In this document: positions 25,501 to 37,500 of the stretch, in pieces
How positions within the stretch are numbered: position 1 is the stretch's first letter
How the letters are laid out: each line of letters opens with the position of its first letter
Assembly (NCBI GenBank): GCA_023101725.1
Contig: JALJCO010013421.1
Location: 116,539 to 180,538, forward strand
Direction of reading: 5' to 3'
Length of the DNA: 64,000 bases
Source: Atherinomorus stipes
Lineage: Eukaryota > Chordata > Actinopteri > Atheriniformes > Atherinidae
The notes under the pieces: model-generated
What the model saw: the letters and a program-made list of their open reading frames with translations, nothing else
The model's database searches: none
Told to the model about the DNA's origin: nothing
Program-made: the position numbers and the translations under genes

Positions 25501-28500
25501 CCCAAGGGTCCATTCTGGAGCCTCTGCTCTTCTCTCTCTATCTGCCCCCCCTGGGGCAAATCTTCAGGAAACATAAATGTCCATTTCATCTGTATGCTGA
25601 CGACACTCAGGTCTACGTCCCACTAAAACACAATGACCCCCTAGTATACTGCACGACGCACGATTTGGCCAAGAGTCGGCCTGATCGCCAAACTTGTCAC
25701 ACGGCTGGAAAATGGGCTCAAAAACGGCCAAAAATCGCACCATGTATGCCAGGATAAGGAAGACCATGTAAACTCTTAATTCTGAATGGAGACGATAATT
25801 CCGAATAAAACTTAGTTCCAAACTAAGTGTTTGGTTTATTCCTCTTTTAATTCTGAATGATATAATGCACCTCACATGTAACCGTTGAATCCGCTTTAAC
25901 TTAAAGGGACTTGAGGCAGAAATTTAAAAAAAAACAAACATTCATGTCCGTGTTTTTCATACTAATGGGTGATGAAGCGCTAAATATCAAAAATAACGTT
26001 TCCACCACGTTTCTCTCCGTTGCCTCGAACAGGCTGTGTGCTGCATAAAGCTGCAATTCGGTGTCTGAATTTCCCGCGCTGCCCTGCAGACGTGACGTCA
26101 TTGATGCTACATCCACAGTTCTGATCCAGGAAGAAGACGATCGCGGTAAATTCAAACACTGTAAGTGATAGTTATGGATTATTCTGCCGTCAGCAAATGA
26201 TCCAGATCAACTGAAAGACTCTAAAGTGGAACTATGAAGAAAAAGCGTATAAACAACATTATAGCTTCAGTTTGTGCTCCGTGACGGCTTGGCTCGTGGC
26301 TGCAGGTACCTGAAGCGCCTGTCGCCAGTTTCATTTCTTAATCTCGCCTCACGTCCCTTTAACTCCTGTCGTTCTGAGCATGCTCCTTCTGTTGTCCTGT
26401 TTTAATGGCGCTTGACGAAGCGCAGGAGAAACAAACACTGGACTGGAGTCAGCTGGCAGCAGAAGTATGTTTGTGTCGAGCTGCTGCTACAAAACTACAA
26501 TCAAAATACAGAGAAAATCTGTTATGTGGTTTTTATGTCGTAGCTGAAACAAAAAGGAGAAGGAACTGGCTTCTGCTTACTTCTGGGAAGACATAAACAG
26601 AGGTATTTACTAGGACTGGGAAAAGACATCAATACACTGAAATGTCATATTTTCATATGATGATATAATGTCAATATTTAAAAATGCCGTATCGATCTAT
26701 TTTACTGATGAAATCTAGCAAGATTTCGTTGTCCAGTCATGTAATCTCGCGTGTTTTCGTGAAATCTTGCGATAATTCCTAATATAACAATGAAATCTCG
26801 CAAGATTTCGTTGGTAAAATAGATCAATATGGCATTTTTAAATATCTATATGAAATCTACATATGAAAATATCACGATATTTCAGTGTATCGATATTTTT
26901 TCCCAGCCCTAGTAAATACGTCACATCCACCTTCCGTCCAATCAGAACTCTTCCTAACCACCAGATCTAAAGTGGAATTATATAAATGTGTTTTCCATGT
27001 AAACCTTAATTCGGAATAATTATTTCCATATAAACACAAATGAGAATACTTTAGTTACAAGTTTTTAATTCTGAATAATTAATTCTGAATTAAAAAAACA
27101 TAATGTAGCCAAGGCATATGTCAAGCCTGATGCCTTCACTTTCATGCAAGGCCACAACTAGCTGTGAGGTTCCCGAGGTATATTTATATAAGAAAATATA
27201 TTCATTTTACAAAAAAAATATGAATCAAATAATCTAATTCATAGATCAAACATTATATGAACCGCTACAGCTGACAATCAGGAGTTTTTTTTTTTTTAAA
27301 AAAAGAATTTTAAAAAAGGAGTTTGCGCTGTTTTTGCGCATGATGTCCTGCAGCGAAACACGTCACATCTGCAGCATGACGTGCTGCAGCGTTACACGTC
27401 ACGTCTGCACAAGTCACGTCTGCACAAGTCACGTCTGCGGCGCGTCACGTCTGCAGCGCATCACGTCTGCACAAGTCACGTCTGCGGCGCATCACGTCTG
27501 CAGTGCATCACGTCTGCAGCATGACGTGCTGCAGCGTTACACGTCACGTCTGCACAAGTCACGTCTGCAGCACGTCACGTCTGCAGCGCATCACGTCTGC
27601 ACAAGTCACGTCTGCGGCGCATCACGTCTGCAGCGCGTCACGTCTGCAGTGCATCACGTCTGCACAAGTCACGTCTGCAGCGCATCACGTCTGCACAAGT
27701 CACGTCTGCGGTGCATCACGTCTGCAGCGCGTCACGTCTGCAGTGCATCACGTCTGCAGCATGACGCGCTGCAGTGTTACACGTCAAGTCTGCACAAGTC
27801 ACGTCTGCGGCGCGTCACGCTGCAGACGTGAGGCGTCTGCTGGGGTGAATCTCATATACTGTATATAGGCTTCAGTATATGAGAGTGTCAAAATATATTT
27901 AAAAATCCAGTCAACAACATTATGTGATTGTGTATTTGTGTAATTTCACAGTTTAAAATACCATTTATTTGACTTTTTATTCTAAAGTAAGTACTCCAAA
28001 TTCTTTTGCTTGTGCATTACGCGCTTGCAGGGTTTTGTACCTCACTAAATTCATAACCCTGGTTACGGCCCTGCTCACTGGGCAAGATATATAATCCTGT
28101 TCAGTCATTCAGCAATAGTATCGGTGCGGTATCTGGTATCGGCCAAAACGCTCAGCTCAGATATCAGTGTTCTGGAAAAATCTGGATTGGTGCATTTCTA
28201 ATTCTGGGACCCTTCCCAGTTTAAGCTGTAAATGTTAGCAGATGTACAGTACACCCACCTGTACCGCACTGAGCCAGACCAGCAGGTGGAAACGTGGAGT
28301 TTGAAAACTAGATGACTGGGGGGTCGTCCCTTAACTTGCAAATTCTGTGGACTGTTGGTGGAAATTCAGAGGAAACTTGTGTCCATGTTGAAGAAGCAGG
28401 ATTTTCTCTGACTGCAGGTCTGGGTCCCAGAGACGACCTGAAGAGGTGGAGCTACCTCAGCTCCCTGGACTCGCGCTCTGACATCAGCACTGATGTCACA

Positions 28501-31500
28501 AACCAGGAAGCAGATCTGGTGAGTCACCACGGCGATTGAACTTTGCAAGATGTGAAAGGTTTGTCATTTTCAGTGTTGATGCTTAAAACAAAGAAAAAAA
28601 GGCTATTTTTGAGCATTTGAGCCTCCTGCTGGTTGTGTCCGAGCTTCTCCCAGCTTCAGCTGGGATGTTGGAACGTTGATGCTCACATGTGGTGTCCATG
28701 GTAACGCCAGATTTCCGGGTTTCCTTCCCTCGCTTTGACCCAGATGCTGCCTCGCTCGGGGGCGACGGCGGCTCTGAGAACCCTCTCCACGGCCGGGTGT
28801 CTGCTCTGTGAGCCGCTCACCACCGTTCCCCTCCTCTTCCTCTGATTTATTGATGACGCCTGCAGAATGTGGCAGCTTTATATGTTGTCGGGTTCAGCCG
28901 TTTCCTTTTTTAGCTTCATTTCTGGCGGCGCGCGGAGACGTGAAATGTGCCGGCAGGAGTCGGAGAGCAGAAATACAGATGAGGAGGGACGGTGAGGTGA
29001 AAATCAGAGTGTAGATGAACCAGGAAAATAAAGATTGGAAGTGTGCATGCTGTAGCCATCCCTCTTTTTGGTTTCCACTCCCCCTGCTCACTGCTGCACT
29101 GTGGCTGAACTCTAAACCCCGCCAGGCAGGACGAAGCGATGCTACTGTAGCTTCTGATTACAGCTGCAGCATCACAACAGAGACATGAGCGTTTTCTTCC
29201 AACCTTGTTCTCATTTTCAGGGGTTCTCTGCATCATGCTGCGGGCCAGAACGTTCTCGACAACCTGGTCCGGGGCCCATTTACATGCTGTGTAGTTGAAA
29301 CTGATCTCTTTCAGCAGAAAGAGATCGTATGCATGTAAGAGAGAAAATGCCGTCTCTCTGACGGCATCTTGGCTTGAAATAATTGTCTGAATGTGGTAAA
29401 TATTGAATTAACAAAGGATGTTTGAAACTGGCTTTTTTCCCGATAACAGACACCGATATCGTCTCATTAATTTTGCAATATTAACCAATGCAATCTATGC
29501 AGACAACTCTGAGGTCGTATCTCTCATATTCCGAGTGATAAAACTATATTCTGCTCCAAGAGGGAAATAATAATAATGATAATAGAAATCATTTGGGATG
29601 TTTGATATTGGCTTTTTACAATATCCGTTATTGTGATTAATCACAGTTGTCTGCATATATTGGTATCAGCTGATATCTGAAATTAAGAGTTGGACAATAT
29701 CGGTACATCAGATATCGGTTTAAAAGCAATCCAATAGCGAGTGATGTTCAATGTTGGCTTTTTTTGTTACCGATATCTTGTTTTTCTATTCTACTTGTCC
29801 AGTCCAGCATGGTAGCAGCAGAATGATGATCTTGTTGCTGTATTGTGATGAACAGTTTTGCTTTGCCATGGAGAGCTTTATGAGCACAAGGCTCCACTTG
29901 ATGTACTGATATTGTCCAACTCTTAATTTGCAATATCAGATACCAACCGACACGGATCTCTGCAGACAACTTTGAGTAATAAATGAGGGATTTTCTACGA
30001 CACAGAAAATAAAAAAGTGCTCCAGAGTCTTGATCAGCATGAGGGTGAGGAGAAGATGAAGGACCATCATTCTGTGGGTGCACTATCCCTTTAATCTCTG
30101 TGTTTATTATTTGATTCAGTTGTCCACTAAATTCCATTTTCTAAAAAAGTTACCCTTTGGCAATTTTTATTGTTGTGTATTGTTTAAAAAAAACTTATAC
30201 TGTATATATACACTGCCCGGCCCAAAAAAAAGTCTCCAACAAAAAAAGGTGAAACCTTTCACATTTGGTTGGAGCCTTTAGCTTTGATTGCGGCAGCATT
30301 CGCTGTGTTTCCAGAAGCTTCTGCAATGTCACCAGATTTATTTGCATCCTGTTGCATCAATTTTTCACCAAGATCTTGATGATGATTGTAGAGTCTGACC
30401 ACAGCACATCCCAAAGATTCTCAATGGGGTTCAGGTCTGGACTCTGTGGGGGCCAATCCATGTGTGAAAATGATGTCTGATGATCCCTGAACCATCTTTC
30501 ACAATCTGAGCCCGATAAATTCTGGCACGGTCATCTTGGAATATGGCCGTGCCATCAGGAAAGAAACATCCATTGATGGAATAACCTGCTCATTCAGTAT
30601 ATTCAGGTATCAGCTGACCTCATTATCTGAGCTCATACTGTTGCTGAACCTGGACCTGAGCAACTGCAGCAACCCCAGATCATCACACTGCCCCCACAGG
30701 CTCATACAGTAGCACTAGGCATGATGCTGCATCACTTCATCTGCCTTTCCGGCCACATTTCTTCCTGGAAGACGATGGTCCACTATCCTTCCAGTTTTTC
30801 AGAATGCGTTGGACTGTTCTGAACCCAGTTTTAGTAGTTTCTGCATCTCCTTAGATGTTTTCACCTCTTCATGCCAATGATCTGACCCTTCTCAGACAGA
30901 CTAACATCTTTTCCACGACCACGGACGTGTCTTTCCACATGGTTGTTTAGGAAATGAGAAGCAAGTCATTGCACCAGTTGGGGTTAAATAACTTGTTGCA
31001 GCTGAAAGATAATCGCCCATGCAGTAATTATCCAATAGGAGGCTCCTACCTATTTGCTTAGTTACATCCAGGTGGCCACTTTTTTTTGGCCAGGCAGTGT
31101 ATATTAGGGTCTTTTAAAGGTCTTAAATTGAACTTGCTGCAACCTGCATGACTTCTGTTCTAAGTAAGTCAGTCTGTAGCAGCAGCAGCTGCACCGTGGT
31201 CACATGACTCTGAAAGGAATGCTGGGAAATGAAGTTCTTCCAGGATAACAGCCACTTTTCTGCATGCTGGACTGCTGCTAATGGAACAAGATCTCGCCAG
31301 ATTTCGTTATCTGTCTGAAAAAACCTGTACCGATATTTTCGGACTGGCTGTTACTCTGCAGGGTCCGGAGGAATGGCTCGACCACTCCCCCCCCGGCTTC
31401 TTCTCACCAGTCCCAGCCAATCAGGAGAGGGCTGCGGTGAGCGGGGACCAATGGATGACCTCCACTCCTGACAGAGATGCCGGCAAGCCCATGAACTTTG

Positions 31501-34500
31501 ATGGAGGTCGCGTGAAGGCGTGGCTGGGGGTCCAGAGCTCCGCCCCCCCTGAAAGGACCACCTCCTGCTCCAGGGCTGTGCAGACGGACGGACGGGCGAA
31601 GGTGGGTTCATTGGTAAGGTTGGGCATCGAGCATCGGATGGAACTGGGACCAACTTTAGACTGTCCCGGGAATGCACATCTATGAATATGAACGTGTGAC
31701 TGAACTGAAATGAAATGAAATGTCTGTAAAACGTAGCTGTTGTTGGAGGCGCGTTTGTTTGCAGCGTCCGTGAATGTTGGAGTGTGAACAGATTGTTGTT
31801 TTTGGCTTGTTTGTTTTCTTGTTGATGCTGCGGAGTTCACCTTTAACATTGAGCACATGGCATCACATGAACATCATCTGTGTGGGAGCGTGTGGGTGGA
31901 AAACCTCCTGACCGACTGCTGACATGTTTTCATTCGCTCACGCTGTCTGAGTGCTGCTCTCTGAATCCTCCAGCTGCTTCACATCTGTTCGGAGGATGAA
32001 GATGTGCGTGTTGGAGATTGTACGTTTCACGTTTACATCAGCATGGAGATCTCAGCAGATCCAGGTGTTGCTCCTTCATACTGTGGTTAGGGTTGGACAA
32101 TGGAATAAAGATTTTAGCCAAAATAACCATTTTTGCATCCAATTGCCTCCATATCATTCAGTGTGCGGGCTTCACTTTTTTCATTTTTCAGCCAAAATAA
32201 CTCAAAATCCTTTTTTATGTGTTCCTTGTGTTCTGATATAGACCTGCATGTAGTATCTAGAACCTTTAATCACATTAAGCATCTAGAACCTTTAAGCCCA
32301 GTCAGCATCAGAACCTTTAATCCCAGTCAGCATCTAGAACATTTAATCCCAGTCAGCATCAGAACCTTTAATCCCAGTCAGCATCAGAACATTTAATCCC
32401 AGTCAGCATCTAGAACATTTAATCCCAGTCAGCATCAGAACCTTTAATCCCAGTCAGCATCTAGAACCTTTAATCCCAGTCAGCATCAGAACATTTAATC
32501 CCAGTCAGCATCTAGAACATTTAATCCCAGTCAGCATCAGAACCTTTAATCCCAGTCAGCATCTAGAACCTTTAATCCCAGTCAGCATCTAGAACCTTTA
32601 ATCCCAGTCAGCATCTAGAACATTTAATCCCAGTAAGCATCAGAACCTTTAATCCCAGTCAGCATCTAGAACCTTTAATCCCAGTCAGAATTAGAACCTT
32701 TAATCCCAGTCAGCATCTAGAACCTTTAATCCCAGTCAGCATTTAGAACCTTTAATCCCAGTCAGAATTAGGGATGTATATCGTTATGATTTTATCGATA
32801 CCGATACCAATATCGATACTCCTTATCGATACCGGTATTTATCGATTCTCTTATTGATACTATAACATAATTTAGAGTAAATAATAAAGACATTACAAGA
32901 TGTTACAAGATCCAGTGGTGGAGAATATTTGTTCAGATGGTGTTGGAAGAAGCCTGGACATAAAGGTAGGTGAAGGACAGCTGGGAGAATAAGCGAATTG
33001 TGTCTCTCTTATTTCATCTCTGTGATTATTTGACTGCGTAATGATAACTCAATGGTTAGGTAGATGAACAAAAAGTATCAATAAGAGTATCGTTTGTCCA
33101 GAATCTTAACGGTACCCTGGTATCGTTAAGATTAGGAACCGGTACCAAACGATACCGGTACTCGGTATACATCCCTAGTCAGAATTAGAACCTTTAATCC
33201 CAGTCAGCATCTAGAACCTTTAATCCCAGTCAGCATCTAGAACCATTAATCCCAGTCAGCATCTAGAACCTTTAATCCCAGTCAGCATCTAGAACCTTTA
33301 ATCCCAGTCAGCATCTAGAACCTTTAATCCCAGTCAGCGTCAGAACCTTTAATCCCAGTCAGCATCTAGAACCTTTAATCCCAGTCAGCATCTAGAACCT
33401 TTAATCCCAGTCAGCGTCAGAACATTTAATCCCAGTCAGCATCAGAACCTTTAATCCCAGTCAGCATCAGAACCTTTAATCCCAGTCAGCATCTAGAACA
33501 TTTAATCCCAGTCAGCATCAGAACCTTTAATCCCAGTCAGCATCTAGAACCTTTAATCCCAGTCAGCATCAGAACATTTAATCCCAGTCAGCATCTAGAA
33601 CATTTAATCCCAGTCAGCATCAGAACCTTTAATCCCAGTCAGCATCTAGAACCTTTAATCCCAGTCAGCATCTAGAACATTTAATCCCAGTAAGCATCAG
33701 AACCTTTAATCCCAGTCAGCATCTAGAACCTTTAATCCCAGTCAGAATTAGAACCTTTAATCCCAGTCAGCATCTAGAACCTTTAATCCCAGTCAGCATT
33801 CAGAACCTTTAATCCCAGTCAGAATTAGGGATGTATATCGTTATGATTTTATCGATACCGATACCAATATCGATACTCCTTATCGATACCGGTATTTATC
33901 GATTCTCTTATTGATACTATAACATAATTTAGAGTAAATAATAAAGACATTACAAGATGTTACAAGATCCAGTGGTGGAGAATATTTGTTCAGATGATGT
34001 TGAAGAAGCCTGGACATAAAGATGGGTGAAGGACAGCTGGGAGAATAAGCGAATTGTGTCTCTCTTATTTCATCTCTGTGATTATTTGACTGCGTAATGA
34101 TAACTCAATGGTTAGGTAGATGAACAAAAAGTATCAATAAGAGTATCGTTTGTCCAGAATCTTAACGGTACCCTGGTATCGTTAAGATTAGGAACCGGTA
34201 CCAAACGATACCGGTACTCGGTATACATCCCTAGTCAGAATTAGAACCTTTAATCCCAGTCAGCATCTAGAACCTTTAATCCCAGTCAGCATCTAGAACC
34301 ATTAATCCCAGTCAGCATCTAGAACCTTTAATCCCAGTCAGCATCTAGAACCTTTAATCCCAGTCAGCATCTAGAACCTTTAATCCCAGTCAGCATCTAG
34401 AACCTTTAATCCCAGTCAGCGTCAGAACCTTTAATCCCAGTCAGCATCTAGAACCTTTAATCCCAGTCAGCATCTAGAACCTTTAATCCCAGTCAGCATC

Positions 34501-37500
34501 TAGAACCTTTAATCCCAGTCAGCGTCAGAACCTTTAATCCCAGTCAGCATCTAGAACCTTTAATCCCAGTCAGCATCTAGAACCTTTAATCCCAGTCAGC
34601 ATCTAGAACCTTTAATCCCAGTCAGCATCAGAACCTTTAATCCCAGTCAGCATCTAGAACCTTTAATCCCAGTCAGCATCAGAACCTTTAATCCCAGTCA
34701 GCATTAGAACCTTTAATCCCAGTCAGCATCAGAACCTTTAATCCCAGTCTGCATCTAGAACCTTTAATCCCAGTCAGCATCAGAACCTTTTATCCCAGTC
34801 TGCATCTAGAACCTTTAATCCCAGTCTGCATCTAGAACCTTTAATCCCAGCCAGCATCAGAACCTTTAACGTTTAGAACGTTTTTTCAGACACACATTGA
34901 ATTTTCTGTTTACTTGTTTAACTTTGGCTTCTCCTGATTGGTTGTCACCCACAATTTAAGCAACATCGTAGTGATGGTGATGATTTAATGATGAAGATGG
35001 GATCAACGATGGTGTTTTAATGGATTATTGTGGATTATAATCTCTGAATAAACACGGTATTTAGTGGCTGGATTTTAAACCTTCTGGACGGGATAGAAAT
35101 GCTGGAAAACCTGAAGGGTAAAATATCCATCCCAGAGTTCCACTCCTGTTCCAGAGACACTCCGGGATGCTGCAGATGTAGCAGGTACTCCGTACATGTG
35201 CGGTTCTCCCTGAATTCAAAGGACATAAATTTGCCTTCAAGATAAATTTTTCCAGATTATTCCGTTTTCTCAGATTACTGAAGGTGAGAGGAACTGGCAT
35301 TAATATCGCCGCTCATAATCAGTCGTACTGAATCCAGATTCCGTGGTGCAGGAAAGCATTTCTGCATCTTTCTCGTATCTTTTGTGGCTGATGTTTTCTA
35401 AAACGTGTGGATGTAGGAAGGTTCTGGTGAAGAGCTCTGCCTGCATCCTCCACCCTCGCTCTGTTTCCATATTTCTGTCTCTATTAGACTTCATTCTCTC
35501 CCTCGCTCTCTTTCATTACTGCTGAAAAGAATCTATTTCTTCTTCTCCCTCCGTCCCGTTCGCTGCTTCTCAGGCCGCAGAATGAATCCATAAAGTCTTG
35601 ATTTATGCATCGAGTCTGGCTGCACTTTAACAATCCTCATAAAAACGGGAGAGAAACAGGCCATCTTCCTCCTCCCTCCTCACCTCCCTCATCTCTGTCG
35701 TGCAGTCGTGTAGATGAATGAAAGCTGATGGAAGAGTTTTCTCAGGTCAAACCTGCTGATTAATTATCGTAACTGAGGGGATTATTCCGACGGCACAGAC
35801 GCTCTTCACCTGTGAAAGCATCCGTTCAACTTCAAAAAGTCCAGGTTTTAAATCCGTGATGGAGAAAAAATCTGGGAATGAATCGATGTTTCGGTTCAGT
35901 CTGTGTGGAAACTTGGGCTGTAAGCAGAACCGAGTCTGAGGAATCGGATTTTAACGCTTGAACGCAGCTGCAGCAGAAGTCAGGTTTTATTCAGAGTGAA
36001 GTTTGGGAAACGTCCACAGAGAATCTGCTGACTTTATTGATCCAAATATGGCGGATTCCAGAGGAAATGGCCCGAGAGACTGATCGGGGAAGACGGAAAA
36101 CCCTCCATCGTGCTCAGATTTGTTTTTCTGTTCCAAGTGTTGAATCCCTCAAAGATACCAACAGTTCAAAATGCTGAAAGTGATGTCATGTTGGAGTGAA
36201 ACTATTTCCAGCAGACGTGGTTCAGTAAGCCGGACTGAGAAAAGGGTCAAATGTTCTGGAAAGGCTTGAAATGTCCTGTCAAATTATTTTTCCTCCCTCC
36301 GCGTCGTCTCCACTTCGTCTCTAGCTTCGTTGCATAATGTCTGGTTCATTGCATCGTCGCTTTGTCTCCGCTTCGTCTCGTTTCGCTTCACCTCCGCTTC
36401 GCTGCCAGTTCGTCTCCACTTTTTCTTGTCTCACTTCGTCTCCGCTTCATCTCATCGTCGCTTAGTCTCCGCTTTGTTGCCACTTGGTTGCCGCTTCGTC
36501 TTCACTTCGTCTTGACGCTCTTCATCTCTGCTTCGTCGCATAGTCTCCGCTTCACTGCCAGTTCGTCTCCACTTTGTCTTGTCTCACTTAGTCTCTGCTT
36601 TGTTGCCACTTCATCTCCACTTCGTCTTGTCTCGCTTTGTCTCTGCTTGATCGCATAGTCTCCGCTTCATCTCGTCGTCGCTTCGTCTCTGCTTCGTCTC
36701 TGCTTCGTTTCTGCTTCGTTGCCACTTCGTCTTGTAGCGCTTCGTCTCCGCTTCGTCTCCACTTGGTTGCCACTTCGTCTTGTCCCGCTTTGTCTCTGCT
36801 TCGTCGCATTGTTGCTTCGTCTCCGCTTCGTTGCTTCGTCTCTGCTTCGCTGCCAGTTCGTCTCTACTTCGTCTTGTCTCGCTTCGTCTCCGCTTCATCT
36901 CATCGTTGCTTCGTCTCCGCTTCGTTGCTACGTCTCTGCTTCGCTGCCAGTTCGTCTCCACTTTGTCTTGTCTCGCTTTGTCTCTGCTTCATAGCATTGT
37001 CTCCTCTTTATCTCATCGTCGCTTAGTCTCTGCTTTGTTGCCACTACATCTCCACTTCGTCTTGTCTCGCTTTGTCTCTGCTTGATCGCATAGTCTCCGC
37101 TTCATCTCGTCGTCGCTTCGTCTCTGCTTCGTCTCTGCTTCGTTTCTGCTTCGTTTCTGCTTCGTTGCCACTTCGTCTTGTAGCGCTTCGTCTCCGCTTC
37201 GTCTCCACTTGGTTGCCACTTCGTCTTGTCCCGCTTTGTCTCTGCTTCGTCGCATTGTTGCTTCGTCTCCGCTTCGTTGCTTCGTCTCTGCTTCGCTGCC
37301 AGTTCGTCTCTACTTCGTCTTGTCTCGCTTCGTCTCCGCTTCATCTCATCGTTGCTTCGTCTCCGCTTCGTTGCTACGTCTCTGCTTCGCTGCCAGTTCG
37401 TCTCCACTTTGTCTTGTCTCGCTTCATCGCTTTAGGATAAAACCATTCAATATTCCTACATACTGTAGTAATACTTCCTCAGTACTTGTCCTAACCTACC

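Larger units (their letters stand above)
32253..34869 (+). repeat. Minisatellite A, 25-27 bp units, array 2, split by two element insertions
   Basis: The unit is AGAACCTTTAATCCCAGTCA plus GCATCT. It is interrupted at 32769-33177 and 33826-34233 by near-identical elements. The spacing between the two (1057 bp) and the matching order of unit variants around them show a segmental duplication of element plus satellite. Confidence 0.97.

Noticed and set aside
28744..28846. Possible exon after CTTTGACCCAG encoding [14 protein letters not shown]
   Set aside because: It runs to a stop without a convincing donor, and exons 8 and 9 already join in phase without it.
36330..37440. Overlapping open frames (Ser/Arg/Leu-rich on +, [14 protein letters not shown] on -)
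   Set aside because: The pyrimidine-rich tandem repeat has few stop codons in any frame; splice signals of the nesprin gene skip the region.
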